From CAVQAH01 sp963784195 (GTDB lineage: Bacteria; Acidobacteriota; Vicinamibacteria; Vicinamibacterales; 2-12-FULL-66-21), in contig CAWARA010000021.1 of assembly GCA_963784195.1 (NCBI GenBank), positions 10,389-74,388 on the forward strand: DNA of 64,000 bases, given 5' to 3'. A model generated the notes under the pieces. It did no database searches, had not been told where the DNA came from, and saw only the letters and a program-made list of their open reading frames with translations. The translations under genes were made by a program, and so were the position numbers. This document shows, piece after piece, positions 7,877 through 16,346 of the stretch. Every line of letters begins with the position of its first letter. Positions within the stretch are counted from its first letter, which is position 1.

Positions 7877-8854
7877 TTACTGAGAAGCGGCCCGAACGAT
7901 GTCGGGCGGGAACGTAATCCCGAGCGCCTTGGCCACCTCCTGGTTCAGCACCAGCTTCTTGACCGCGACTTCCTCGAATGGGATGTTGCGCGGCTGCTCG
8001 CCGCGCAGTACACGCGCGAGGATCTGCGACGCGGCTTTGCCGGTTTCATACCAGCCGATACCGACGGCGATTAGCGCGCCCCGCTGCACGAACTCCGGGT
8101 CGTTGATGATGAGGGGAAGCTTCGCGTCGCGCGCCGCTTTCACGATCGCGTCGAAGCCCTGAAGCGCCGTATTGTCTCCTGTCACCCACAGGGCCTGCAC
8201 GCCGCGGTGGGTCAGCACCTGCGCCGCCTGCCAAATCTCGTTTGTCCCGGTGATGGCAATCTCCTGCAGCCGGATGCCGCGCTGCTCGAAGATGCCGCGC
8301 GCCACGCCCACCACCTTGACCGAGTTGGCTTCGGAGCTGTTGTAGAGCGTTCCGACCGCGCGGACGCCGGGCACGAGCCGCTGGATCATATCGACCGTGT
8401 CCTGGACCGGCGGGAACGAACCGACACCCGTGACGTGCGGCAGGTGATCCGTCCGGCTCTTGCCGGCGCCGGCCGCAATCGGGTCGTACACGTAGGTGAA
8501 CACGACCGGCTTGGACCGGGACATGGCCGCCGCGGCAGTGAGCACCGGCGTCGTCATGGCGACGATCACGTCGACGTCGGAACCGTCGTAGTTCTGAATC
8601 AGCAGCGGGATGTTGACGATCTCCGCCTGGGCGTGCGACCGGCGGACCTCCAGGTTGACCCGCTCCTCGATGCCCTGCTCCTTCAGGCCGTCGAAGAGGC
8701 CCTTCATGCAATTGTCGGCACCTTCTTCCGGCGCGAAAAAGACAAGGCCGATCTTGTGTTCCATCACGGGGCCGCTCGAGGTGTCTCCGCACGCGGCGAG
8801 CGAGCCGGCCATCAGAAAAGCGAAAGCAGTATTCCGTGTCGCACGCGTGTTCAT
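7877..8854 (-). CDS. ABC transporter substrate-binding lipoprotein (ABC_sub_bind family)
   Basis: 325 aa. A lipoprotein signal ends at the lipobox LAACGD, so the mature protein is probably anchored at the periplasmic face. The body is a two-lobed periplasmic-binding-protein fold of the ABC_sub_bind (TrpX-like) type: KIGLVFFAPEEGADN at the start, DVDVIVAMTTPVLTAA in the middle, then the interlobe GVGSFPPVQDTVDMIQRL and the C-terminal VKKLVLNQEVAKALGI, which is very typical of the family. Relatives bind amino acids or other small ligands. No permease or ATPase gene is adjacent, so its partner must be elsewhere or it works as a sensor. Confidence 0.85.
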   Translation of the reverse strand: MNTRATRNTAFAFLMAGSLAACGDTSSGPVMEHKIGLVFFAPEEGADNCMKGLFDGLKEQGIEERVNLEVRRSHAQAEIVNIPLLIQNYDGSDVDVIVAMTTPVLTAAAAMSRSKPVVFTYVYDPIAAGAGKSRTDHLPHVTGVGSFPPVQDTVDMIQRLVPGVRAVGTLYNSSEANSVKVVGVARGIFEQRGIRLQEIAITGTNEIWQAAQVLTHRGVQALWVTGDNTALQGFDAIVKAARDAKLPLIINDPEFVQRGALIAVGIGWYETGKAASQILARVLRGEQPRNIPFEEVAVKKLVLNQEVAKALGITFPPDIVRAASQ

Positions 8855-8948
8855 AGGACCACCTCACGTGTGGCGCATGTCGGTAATGAGTGCAACGGTC
8901 ATCGAACTATCCGCACCTGCGATCTGCGGGACGCCTCAGGTCGATGGC

Positions 8949-11900
8949 CTACCACTGCCCTGTGCAGGTCCCTCCATTCCGGTCGCTGTTGCGGCCGTTC
9001 GGACAGAGGGTGTTGATCCAGACAACGTTGGTGAGCGTGGCCGTCGAGAGGCCCGTGGCTCCCATGAGGTTGCTGTCGCTGAAACTGGCACCGGTGAGAT
9101 TGGCGCCGGTGAAGTTGACGTTCCTGAAGTTGCCGTCAGTCAAATTCGCGCCGGTCAGGACCGCGTTCGTCAAATTCGCACCCATGAAATTGGCGCCCGC
9201 CAGACTTGCGCCTTCGAGCGACACACCGACGAGCCATGCATTCCTGAGATTGGCGCCGGTCAGGTTGAACGCGCCGGTGGGCAGCCTGGGGAAGGCATTG
9301 AGATCGGTGTTGACGTCGTGGGTCAGCGGTGTGCTGGTGCTGGTCGTGAAGTCACCGTTGCCGTCATACCTCGCAGTAATCGCGTGACGTCCGAGGGCCA
9401 GGCCGCTGGTGCTGAACGTGGCCCGCACGTTGCCGTTCACGACGCTGAGTTGGCCGGTCCCGAGACTTGTCGCGCCATCCAGGAACGTGACCGTGCCCGC
9501 TGGCGATCCGGCGCCCGGCGCGGTGACGGCGATTGCGGCCGTGAAGGTCACCGACTGACCCTTGATTGAGGTGCTTGCCGGCGTGCTGACGGTCGTGGCC
9601 GTGGCCGCCCTGTTCACCGTCGACGCCGCCGCCGCGGCCGTGCTGCTGCCGTTGAAGTTGGTGTCGCCGCTGTAGGCCGCCGTTACGCTGTGGCTTCCGA
9701 CCGTCAAGGCCGAGGTGGTGCACGTGGCGGTGTTGGTGGCCGCGTTCACCGGCAGCCCCGCGCAGCCGGCGATCGTCGCGGTGCCATCCTTGAAGTCGAC
9801 CGTGCCACCGGGATTGGTAGCGCCCGCGCTCGTGATGCCTACGGTGGCGGTGAAGGCGACCGGCTGGCCCTTGACCGCCGCGGCGGGCGCGGCGATCAGC
9901 GCGAGGGTCGTCCCCGCTTTCTCGATCTTCAGCGTGCCGCCCGCGTAGTTGAAGGTGTAGTTGGGATCCACCGCGCCTGTGCAGCTGGTCGAATAGCTTC
10001 CCGCGGCGCCGCCACTCGGCGCGGCGGAACAGGTCGGTTGCGTGTCGAGGGAGGCCGCGCTCTCGCTGCCAGCGAAGGCGCTGTAGCTTGGTGTGATCGG
10101 CGGCACCGCGGCGCCGTACGTGATCGTGCTGCTGGAGGCCGTGATCGTCAGCGGCACGCGGTTGATGGTGAAGCTTTGCGTGACGGCTGCGGCCGGATCG
10201 TAATTCCCGCTACCCGCCTGGTTTGCCGTGATGGTGCACGTGCCGGCCTGGAGGAGCGACACGGTCGTGCCACCGCTCGCGCCACTGGAGAGGGCGCAGA
10301 CGGCTTGACTCCCCGTGACGGCAAACGTCACCGGCTGGCCCGAGTCGCCGCCAGTCGCCGAGATACCGAAGGCCGCGTCGCCGAAGGTATGCGCGGCCAT
10401 TGCCGGGAAGTTGATGGACTGGGCGAGACCCTTGATCGTCACGACAAACGGTTCGCTCTTCGAGCCGCCCATCGGATCGTTGACCGTGACCGCGCCGTAG
10501 TAGCTCCCGGGGCTGAGCGTAGGTATGTGAACCGTCGAAGGTGTAACTGCCGCTGCTTCTGCCCAACTGCAGCGGGTCTGGCTGACCCACGACGATGACG
10601 TGGAAGCAAACCCCGAGGTCGGGAGGGCTGATGCACTGGGAGTCGACGGCCCCGTCGCCCCAATTAATCGTAAGCCGGTTGTAGGTGCCTGTACCGACGT
10701 CGCCGAAGCTGCCGCTCATCGTCGCGGATTCTCCCAGGGTCCTGGTTCGCGGGTTACAGGAGAAGAACGGAATCCCGGCGGGGTCCAAGATGCATTCGCC
10801 ATCGACCCCCAGCGTGGGCGGTACGTTTTCGACGGTCACAGGAAATTCTTTGCTGCCCTTGATGCCACGGGAGTCGATCGCCGTGAGCTCGACCAGGAAT
10901 GTGCCGGCCAGTGTCCACGAATGCGTGATTGACTCTCCCGAGACCGGGGCCCCGTAGGAAGGAACGAGTTGAATGGTGCCGTTCGGATCGGGCCCCATGC
11001 ACCCGCCGGTGCCGAAGTTGCACCCCCCGTTCTGGAAGCGCCACTGGTAGGTGAGCGGCCCTACGGCGTCGGTGAACGAAAACCCGTTCGCGCTGAATGA
11101 CTGCGGGCTGCCCTCCGCGGGTTTGATCGGCGAGAACTTTGCCTCGCCGGTCGCTACAGAAGGGCCTCTCACCTTCGCCGAGTAATTCTTCCCGTCGCTG
11201 CCAAGGTACTCGAGGGCGTCGCCGGCGCCGCATGTACCGTCGCCAATACACGTCTCGGGGTCGAGCGTGTTGCTGGCGCCGCGACTGAAGGTCACGAACT
11301 TGTAGCCGGCCGTCGGGGTGCCCAGCAGCCAGGCGTTCTGCGTCTTGCCCTCCCAGTCGGTGTATTCAAGGCGCAGTCTTTGAGTGGTTGTTCCACTCGC
11401 TTGGGTGATGAACCAGTTCTTGCTCAGCCGCGCCGTGGTTGCCGCTCCCGTCGCCCCATCCCTATAGCCGATCGTGGGCAACAGCGTGATTGTAGTACCC
11501 CCCTGCTCCCCGACGAGGAACTGGGCGTCGGTCGCAGTGGCCGGTGGGATAGCACTGGGATTCAAACACGGAGCACCGACGTAGGTGAGTATACCTGCGG
11601 TGACCGTGATGCCTGGCGGGAGGCCTGGGTTCGCATTGTCGCACGCCCGGAAGTCCGGTTCGGGCAGCGTGGCGGCGACGAAGATGGCGAAGAAGGTCGT
11701 TGCGCCGTCGGTTGTGTTCGTCAGCTTTTTCGCATCAGGGGTCGTCGTGCGGGCGTCGTTGATGAGCTCCGCCAACTGGCCGGGCAGTTCGCTGGCGCTG
11801 ATCACCGAGATTCCGACCATGACGGCGATCACGATCGCAATTATCACGATGGTGGCCACGCCCAGCAGAATTCCCGCGGCACCGAGGGTGGCCGTAAACG

Positions 11901-12945
11901 GGAATACCGCGTTACCGATCACGGCGACTTCAGTGCCGGTAGCGGCGGCGGCGGCGGCGATGCTGGCGACCGTTGAGCCTACGAGGACCCCACTAAGCGC
12001 GCCGGCGCCGACACCGGCGGCGACGCTCACAGCCAAGCCAAAGGCCGCTGCGGCGTTGTGGGCCGCCCGCGAGAACTGAGCGGAGTTCAAAAACGCATAG
12101 CTCGCGCTCGCCTGACCGTACTTGACGAACTGATCGTAGCTCGGCGTGGGTGGATTGCAGTCCAGGCCGAAGTTAGCGCCCCTGCACGAGAGGCCGCTGC
12201 TCAGACAGATAGGGTGGTTGGCGGCGCTGTAATCCGAGCTATAAGGCGTGGGAGGTGTGTAGTTGCAGAACGCGTCGAATTGCGGATTGTCGTTGAGGAA
12301 GTTCCGGAGCTGATCCTCGGTGGGACTGCTCCTCAGCAGCGTCTCGTAGGCGCTCATATTGAGGCCCGCCCACCTCACATATTCGCGACCGGCATTTTCC
12401 GCTGACGTGATCGCCTTTTGCTTCATGATCCCGCTCAGCCAGTCGACCGCATTCTGCTGGTGCGTGGTTCGATTGCCGGAGAGGATGGCCTCCGTCAGCA
12501 GCAAGTACAACTCGGCCAGCGCCTCATTGCGCCCCCACGTCTGCACCGCGATGCTGTCGGCATCGGTGAGACCGTGATCTTTGATGACGTTGGCGACAGC
12601 CTTTTTTTCGAGTTCTCGCAAGGACGTCCTCTGCGCCGGACTGGCAAAGAAGATCTGCTGGTCCAGATTCAGAAGCGGGGGAGGTGCCCAGGGCTCGCAC
12701 TTTTCCTCGTTGTACGAACAAACTTGAATGAGGTTCGGGTCAAATTGTTGCGCGTCGGAGCTGGCCGTGGACCGGCTCTCGTCGTGCACTGAAGCGGCTG
12801 TGGCGACGGCGGCGCGCACGGGCTCGCCGAGCGCAACAAGGACCGCGAGCAGGTATACCAGCCTCGCGGACAGGATGTGAGTCGCGAGCCATGTCATCAG
12901 CCCAGTGGATCGGGTCGGTTGCAGGTTGCGTTTCATGGTCTTCAC
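8949..12945 (-). CDS. Large exported PKD / Ig-like repeat / pentapeptide-repeat protein (frameshifted)
   Basis: About 1,330 aa when the break at ~10510 is repaired. There the protein leaves SHTYAQP and continues GSYYGAVTVND one frame over, at a run of four G/C bases. Order of parts: signal peptide (LVYLLAVLVALGEPVRA); a helical region; two long hydrophobic Ala/Gly/Val stretches around residues 300-390 that may be membrane segments; a beta-rich part; two PKD-like domains (HSWTLAGTFLVELTAIDS; YTFDGSHTYAQPG); at least three MBG/Big-type Ig-like repeats; and a C-terminal block of ~12 pentapeptide repeats (A-N/D-L-x-G). It probably faces the cell surface. It lies 14 bp downstream of the response-regulator gene, in one operon. 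Function unknown. Confidence 0.75.
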
Positions 12946-12959
12946 CCTGTGTCGTTCTG

Positions 12960-13307
12960 TTACTCATTCGATTGGAGCCGCCGCCGCACCTCCAGCAGAT
13001 CGTCCTTGAGCAGGTAGCCGCATGCGCCCGCCTGCTTTGCCGCCGCGCGCCAGTGCTGATCGTCGTACTCGGTGACAATGAGGATTCGCGCTTCGGGCCA
13101 GGCCGCCCGAATTCGCCGTGTCGCCTCGATCCCGCCGAGCCGCGACATCCGCAGGTCCATCAGCGTCCAGTCCGGCTGCTCCACGGCGTACGCGGCCACC
13201 GCCTGGTCGCCATCGGCACACTCGACGATGGCGTCCGCAAGGTCTGACAAGAGCTGCTTCAGCAACTGGCACATGTGCGGGTTGTCGTCGACAATCATCA
13301 GCTTCAT
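12960..13307 (-). CDS. Single-domain response regulator (receiver only)
   Basis: 115 aa, receiver domain without an output domain (CheY/Spo0F-like layout). The acidic pocket is in MIVDDNPHMC, the phospho-acceptor Asp in WTLMDLRMS, the switch Thr is seen in IVTEYDD, and the Lys in GYLLKDD. Start ATG 13307 puts MKLMIVDD at the amino end; an upstream ATG four codons away is also in frame. It is followed 14 bp later by the PKD protein gene, with no kinase alongside. Its first 13 codons and ~150 bp of upstream DNA are duplicated 2.1 kb away, at the start of the LRR gene. Confidence 0.85.
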   Translation of the reverse strand: MKLMIVDDNPHMCQLLKQLLSDLADAIVECADGDQAVAAYAVEQPDWTLMDLRMSRLGGIEATRRIRAAWPEARILIVTEYDDQHWRAAAKQAGACGYLLKDDLLEVRRRLQSNE

Positions 13308-13454
13308 CAAAACAGTCATTCGTTCAATCAGTCGGGTTCGTGGCTCCGTGCCACACAGCGCAGTGTCGGCGAGTCACCAGGCCGAGCCAATGGAGGGGTC
13401 TGCCGTATTTGGATTCGTAGGTCTGCGAATTCAGGTGGGTAGTTGTACGGATGC
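13269..13454. repeat. 186-bp direct repeat, copy B (upstream region and first codons of the response regulator)
   Basis: Near-identical to 15393-15578 in the same orientation, with only a few substitutions and compensating 1-base indels. It starts at GCACATGTGCGG, inside codon 13 of the response regulator, and ends at ACGGATGC. It holds the regulator's start codon, leader and presumably its promoter. The stop codon of the truncated LRR reading frame begins on the last base of the repeat. Confidence 0.95.
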
Positions 13455-14106
13455 TAATGAATTGACGAGTGCGCGTTCCGATCGTGTGATACCGCAGGCG
13501 GGAGTTTGTTCAGTCGTTTGAATGACAGGACGCCGTTCTGTCCAAATGCTGTGTTGAGTCGTGTCTCCGACTGGCTGATTCCTGGATCGAGGCCGACGAG
13601 CGCTATCTCGAGCAAAGAAGTATCTGTGCGAAGAAATTTCTCGATCAGTTCCTTGGCTCGTTTCAGCGTGCCGGACCTGAAAGAACTCTGCAGCACGAGC
13701 TCCTTCAGCGAGTTCCTCCTGGCGCTCTCCTGCAGGATCCTGGCGACGAGGGCGGGCCTGATCGCAGGAGTCCTGAGGGTGAAGCTCTGGAGTGTGCCTT
13801 CGAGTAGGAGCCTGCAGAGGGCCAGGTCTTCACCCGCAGTCTTGATTGGGCCAAGAACGAGCTGCAATGCAGGCATCCTGCAAGCAAAGAGTTCCCTGAT
13901 GTTTGGGGGGATGGAATCATGCAATCTTCTCAGCTGCTTGCCGCTCGGAGGAGTCAGGCATCTCCGGAGTTCCGAAGTCGGAACACTAGTGGCGCTGAAG
14001 AGGAAGAGATTGGCGACCGTGGCAGGCACATCCTGAACATACGGAGCGTACGTGCGCGAGAGGATGAGGCTCTCAGGGATGTCGCTGAGAGGATACGCCC
14101 GCTATC
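13454..14106 (-). CDS. LRR-like protein, distal fragment
   Basis: A frame of ~215 codons open from a stop near 14109 down to 13454. The first ATG-type start would be at ~14029, but conserved-looking sequence (YPLSDIPESLILSRTYAPYV) precedes it, so this looks like the continuation of the LRR gene just upstream after a frameshift. Recognisable LRR-like pieces are TLQSFTLRTPAI and NSLKELVLQSSF. Its tail reads into the edge of repeat copy B, so the natural end may be lost. It may instead be a second LRR gene. Confidence 0.45.
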
Positions 14107-15431
14107 ACGGCTTCAAACGCGGGTCCAATCCTTCGGCGTTCCTGAGTGCTCTCGGCTGTATATCCAGCGTATAGATAGGAATTACTCCTCGCTTGGAACA
14201 GTTGCAGCAGCGTTGTGATCTGTGCGGATGTGAATCCATTCTGCGATGCATTCAGATGCTGGACTTCCAGGCCGTTACTCAACGCTGAGAGAAGTGCCGC
14301 TCTCCCTTCCCGTCCCAGGTGGTTGTGCTCCAGGCTCAGCGCTTTGAGCCTGGTGCCGGCGTCCGACATGGCGGCAAAGAAGCGAGCCCACCCTCGTGGT
14401 CCTGCTTTTATCTCGGCGAGATTCAATTCCATCGGCGCATAGCCGCGTTGCTGTCGCTTGATGAGACTACTGCCGAGCGATGCAAGGAAGTCGTTCTCGA
14501 GAGGATTGTTGCCCACATTGAACCGCGTGAGCGCCGCATTCTCCAAAAGGGCGAGCACGCGTGTGCCGGTGAGCTTGTTCGTGGCAAGAGAGAGAGATTT
14601 CAACGGAGCATCCTCGAGCGCCGATACGATGCCTCTGATGCCTGCTTCAGTGATGCCGTTCTGGTCCAGGTACAGGGTGTGGGTCGCGCTGGACGCATTG
14701 CCGATCGCTCTGCATATGGCCTCGGCTCCCGTGTCTGCAACGCCGGTCGAGAGGATGTCCAGACAGCCGACGGTGTTCAAGCGCTTCCACTGCGCCAACG
14801 CCAGGCCTCCCTTGATGCCCAGCGGGTTCCTGCAGAGATCAAGTTCCCGAGTGCAACCGAGGCGAGGAAGCAGGCTCGCGAGCTGCGCGGCATTGATTCC
14901 ACAGAAATCCAGCCATAACCGTTCGGCGCTGATTTTTTGACCGGCGCTGAGGTGCAGTGAGCCGCCTGAAGCGAATCGTAGAGACAATGTCTTCCTGCAC
15001 GGCAAGCGCAGGCATTTGTTGACGGCAGATCGCGACAGGAATGAGCCGCGTTCGAATTGCACGTCATGCAGCTCTTTCCACCTTCTCAGAAAATCACACA
15101 GGAGGTTGAACGACTCGTCGTCCCGAAGCATGACGCCTGGGAACAGGAATGAAGTTGGTGTCGAGAAACAATGCTTGTGCCGCTCGAGGATCGCGAGCAG
15201 GCGTGAGAGATGTCCTCGTGAGAACTCCCTCCCGCTGAATTGAACTCTGCCAATGGACTGCCCGGCGGATTGAATCTTCCAGAGCGCGTCTTCGGGTTGC
15301 TCCCATGAGAAGAGTCTCAGGGCGGATGACGTTCCGGATGTCGTTTCCACGGTGTGCGGCGCTTTCAATGCATAGGCGGCACCGGTGACATCGCACATGT
15401 GCGGGTTGTCGTCGACAATCATCAGCTTCAT
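14073..15431 (-). CDS. Leucine-rich-repeat protein fused to the first 13 codons of a response regulator
   Basis: About 452 aa from ATG 15431. Residues 1-13 (MKLMIVDDNPHMC) are identical to the start of the response regulator at 13307. After that the sequence is unrelated and from about residue 180 becomes ribonuclease-inhibitor-type LRRs of ~28 residues (LWLDFCGINAAQLASLL; HTLYLDQNGITEAGIRGIV; LKSLSLATNKLTG; LKALSLEHNHLGREG; VQHLNASQNGFTSAQI). Such repeats usually bind proteins. The frame ends soon after the last repeat and resumes one frame over in the next feature. By eye the region is less GC-rich than its neighbours, consistent with acquisition. No signal peptide, so cytoplasmic or exported by another route. 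Confidence 0.65.
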   Translation of the reverse strand: MKLMIVDDNPHMCDVTGAAYALKAPHTVETTSGTSSALRLFSWEQPEDALWKIQSAGQSIGRVQFSGREFSRGHLSRLLAILERHKHCFSTPTSFLFPGVMLRDDESFNLLCDFLRRWKELHDVQFERGSFLSRSAVNKCLRLPCRKTLSLRFASGGSLHLSAGQKISAERLWLDFCGINAAQLASLLPRLGCTRELDLCRNPLGIKGGLALAQWKRLNTVGCLDILSTGVADTGAEAICRAIGNASSATHTLYLDQNGITEAGIRGIVSALEDAPLKSLSLATNKLTGTRVLALLENAALTRFNVGNNPLENDFLASLGSSLIKRQQRGYAPMELNLAEIKAGPRGWARFFAAMSDAGTRLKALSLEHNHLGREGRAALLSALSNGLEVQHLNASQNGFTSAQITTLLQLFQARSNSYLYAGYTAESTQERRRIGPAFEAVIAGVSSQRHP

Positions 15432-15578
15432 CAAACAGTCATTCGCTTCGTCAATCGGGTTCGTGGCTCCGTTCCGCACAGCGCAGTGTCGGCGAGTCAT
15501 TAGGCCGAGCCAATGGAGGGGTCTGCCGTATTTGGATTCGTAGGTCTGCGAAATTCAGGTGGGTAGTTGTACGGATGC
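15393..15578. repeat. 186-bp direct repeat, copy A (leader and start of the LRR gene)
   Basis: Second copy of 13269-13454, same orientation. It carries the same leader DNA and start codon that drive the response regulator, now placed in front of the LRR reading frame. Between the copies lies 1,938 bp of LRR DNA. Confidence 0.95.
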
Positions 15579-15588
15579 CATTCGTAGA

Positions 15589-15606
15589 GTCCGGCTTTAG
15601 CCGGAC
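15589..15606. repeat. Short REP-like hairpin
   Basis: GTCCGGC, loop TTTA, GCCGGAC: a perfect 7-bp stem. It sits downstream of the NarL-type regulator gene (leftward, stop at 15693) and just outside repeat copy A. No T-tract follows, so it is more like a REP element than a classical terminator. Confidence 0.6.
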
Positions 15607-15692
15607 CGGATCGTGCGGGCGTCGTGGCCGTCGTGATCGTTCCTACATGCGTGTGTCGTGATAGACCATCGTCAAATCTTTCATTGCAACGA

Positions 15693-16346
15693 TTAGAGTT
15701 CCGACTGATGCTGGACCGCGAACTTGAGCAGCGCGTGGCTCCCGCGCAGTTCCAGCTTGCCGGCAATGTTGTTGCGGTGATGTTCGGCGGTACGGACGCC
15801 GATGTGGAGCGCCGCCGCGATCTCACGACTGGTCTGACCTTCAGCGATCAGCTTCAGAACGCGGCGCTCGGTGGGGGTGAGCTGCGCGAGGGCCGGCTTC
15901 TGCTGGGCGAGCGCGGCAGCGCCGCGGCCGCGCCGGATCAGAAATGACGACAGGGTGGGGCTGACGTAGTCTTTTCCGGAGGCCACCGCCTTGATGCAGT
16001 CGATGATCTCTGTGGCGGCGCTGTCCTTCACCACGTACCCCTGGACGCCGAGATCGAGCGCGGCATTCAGATAATGCTCATCCTTGTGCATCGTCAGAAG
16101 GACCACCGCAACCGGCAGCCCCTGATCGCGGACTGCGCGCACGACCGAAAAACCGTCCTTGACAGGCATGCTGAGGTCGAGCACCGCGACATCGGCACGC
16201 TCACGCTCCAGCCATTGCAGCGCCCGCTCGCCGTCGGGCGCTTCGGCCACGACTCTCAGTTGCGGATCGGTCTCGATGATCTGCCTCAGCCCCTGGCGGA
16301 AGATCGGATGATCGTCGGCAATCAGCACGTGCACTTCACGAGGCAT
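15693..16346 (-). CDS. NarL/FixJ-type response regulator
   Basis: 217 aa. Receiver domain at residues 1-~120: acidic pair in VLIADDHPIFRQGL, phospho-acceptor in VAVLDLSMPVKDG, Lys in GYVVKDSA. LuxR-type helix-turn-helix at ~150-210: LTPTERRVLKLIAEGQTSREIAAALHI, then RTAEHHRNNI. It should be phosphorylated by the kinase whose gene overlaps its start by 25 bp (16322-16346), so the two are translationally coupled. The helix-turn-helix indicates DNA binding at target promoters, which are unknown. Confidence 0.93.
   Translation of the reverse strand: MPREVHVLIADDHPIFRQGLRQIIETDPQLRVVAEAPDGERALQWLERERADVAVLDLSMPVKDGFSVVRAVRDQGLPVAVVLLTMHKDEHYLNAALDLGVQGYVVKDSAATEIIDCIKAVASGKDYVSPTLSSFLIRRGRGAAALAQQKPALAQLTPTERRVLKLIAEGQTSREIAAALHIGVRTAEHHRNNIAGKLELRGSHALLKFAVQHQSEL

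Noticed and set aside
9000..9300. A Qnr-like DNA-gyrase-protecting pentapeptide protein
   Set aside because: The repeats are few, have the A(N/D)LxG form, and form the tail of a large exported protein, unlike stand-alone cytoplasmic Qnr proteins.
10210..10472. Two separate genes for the PKD protein and the Ig/pentapeptide protein
   Set aside because: The frames join at a single-base break in the middle of a PKD strand (HTYAQP then GSYYGAV), so one gene is the simpler reading.
13269..15578. An insertion sequence or integron cassette
   Set aside because: There is no transposase or integrase gene, no terminal inverted repeats, and no attC-like site; the flanks are direct copies of a local promoter region.
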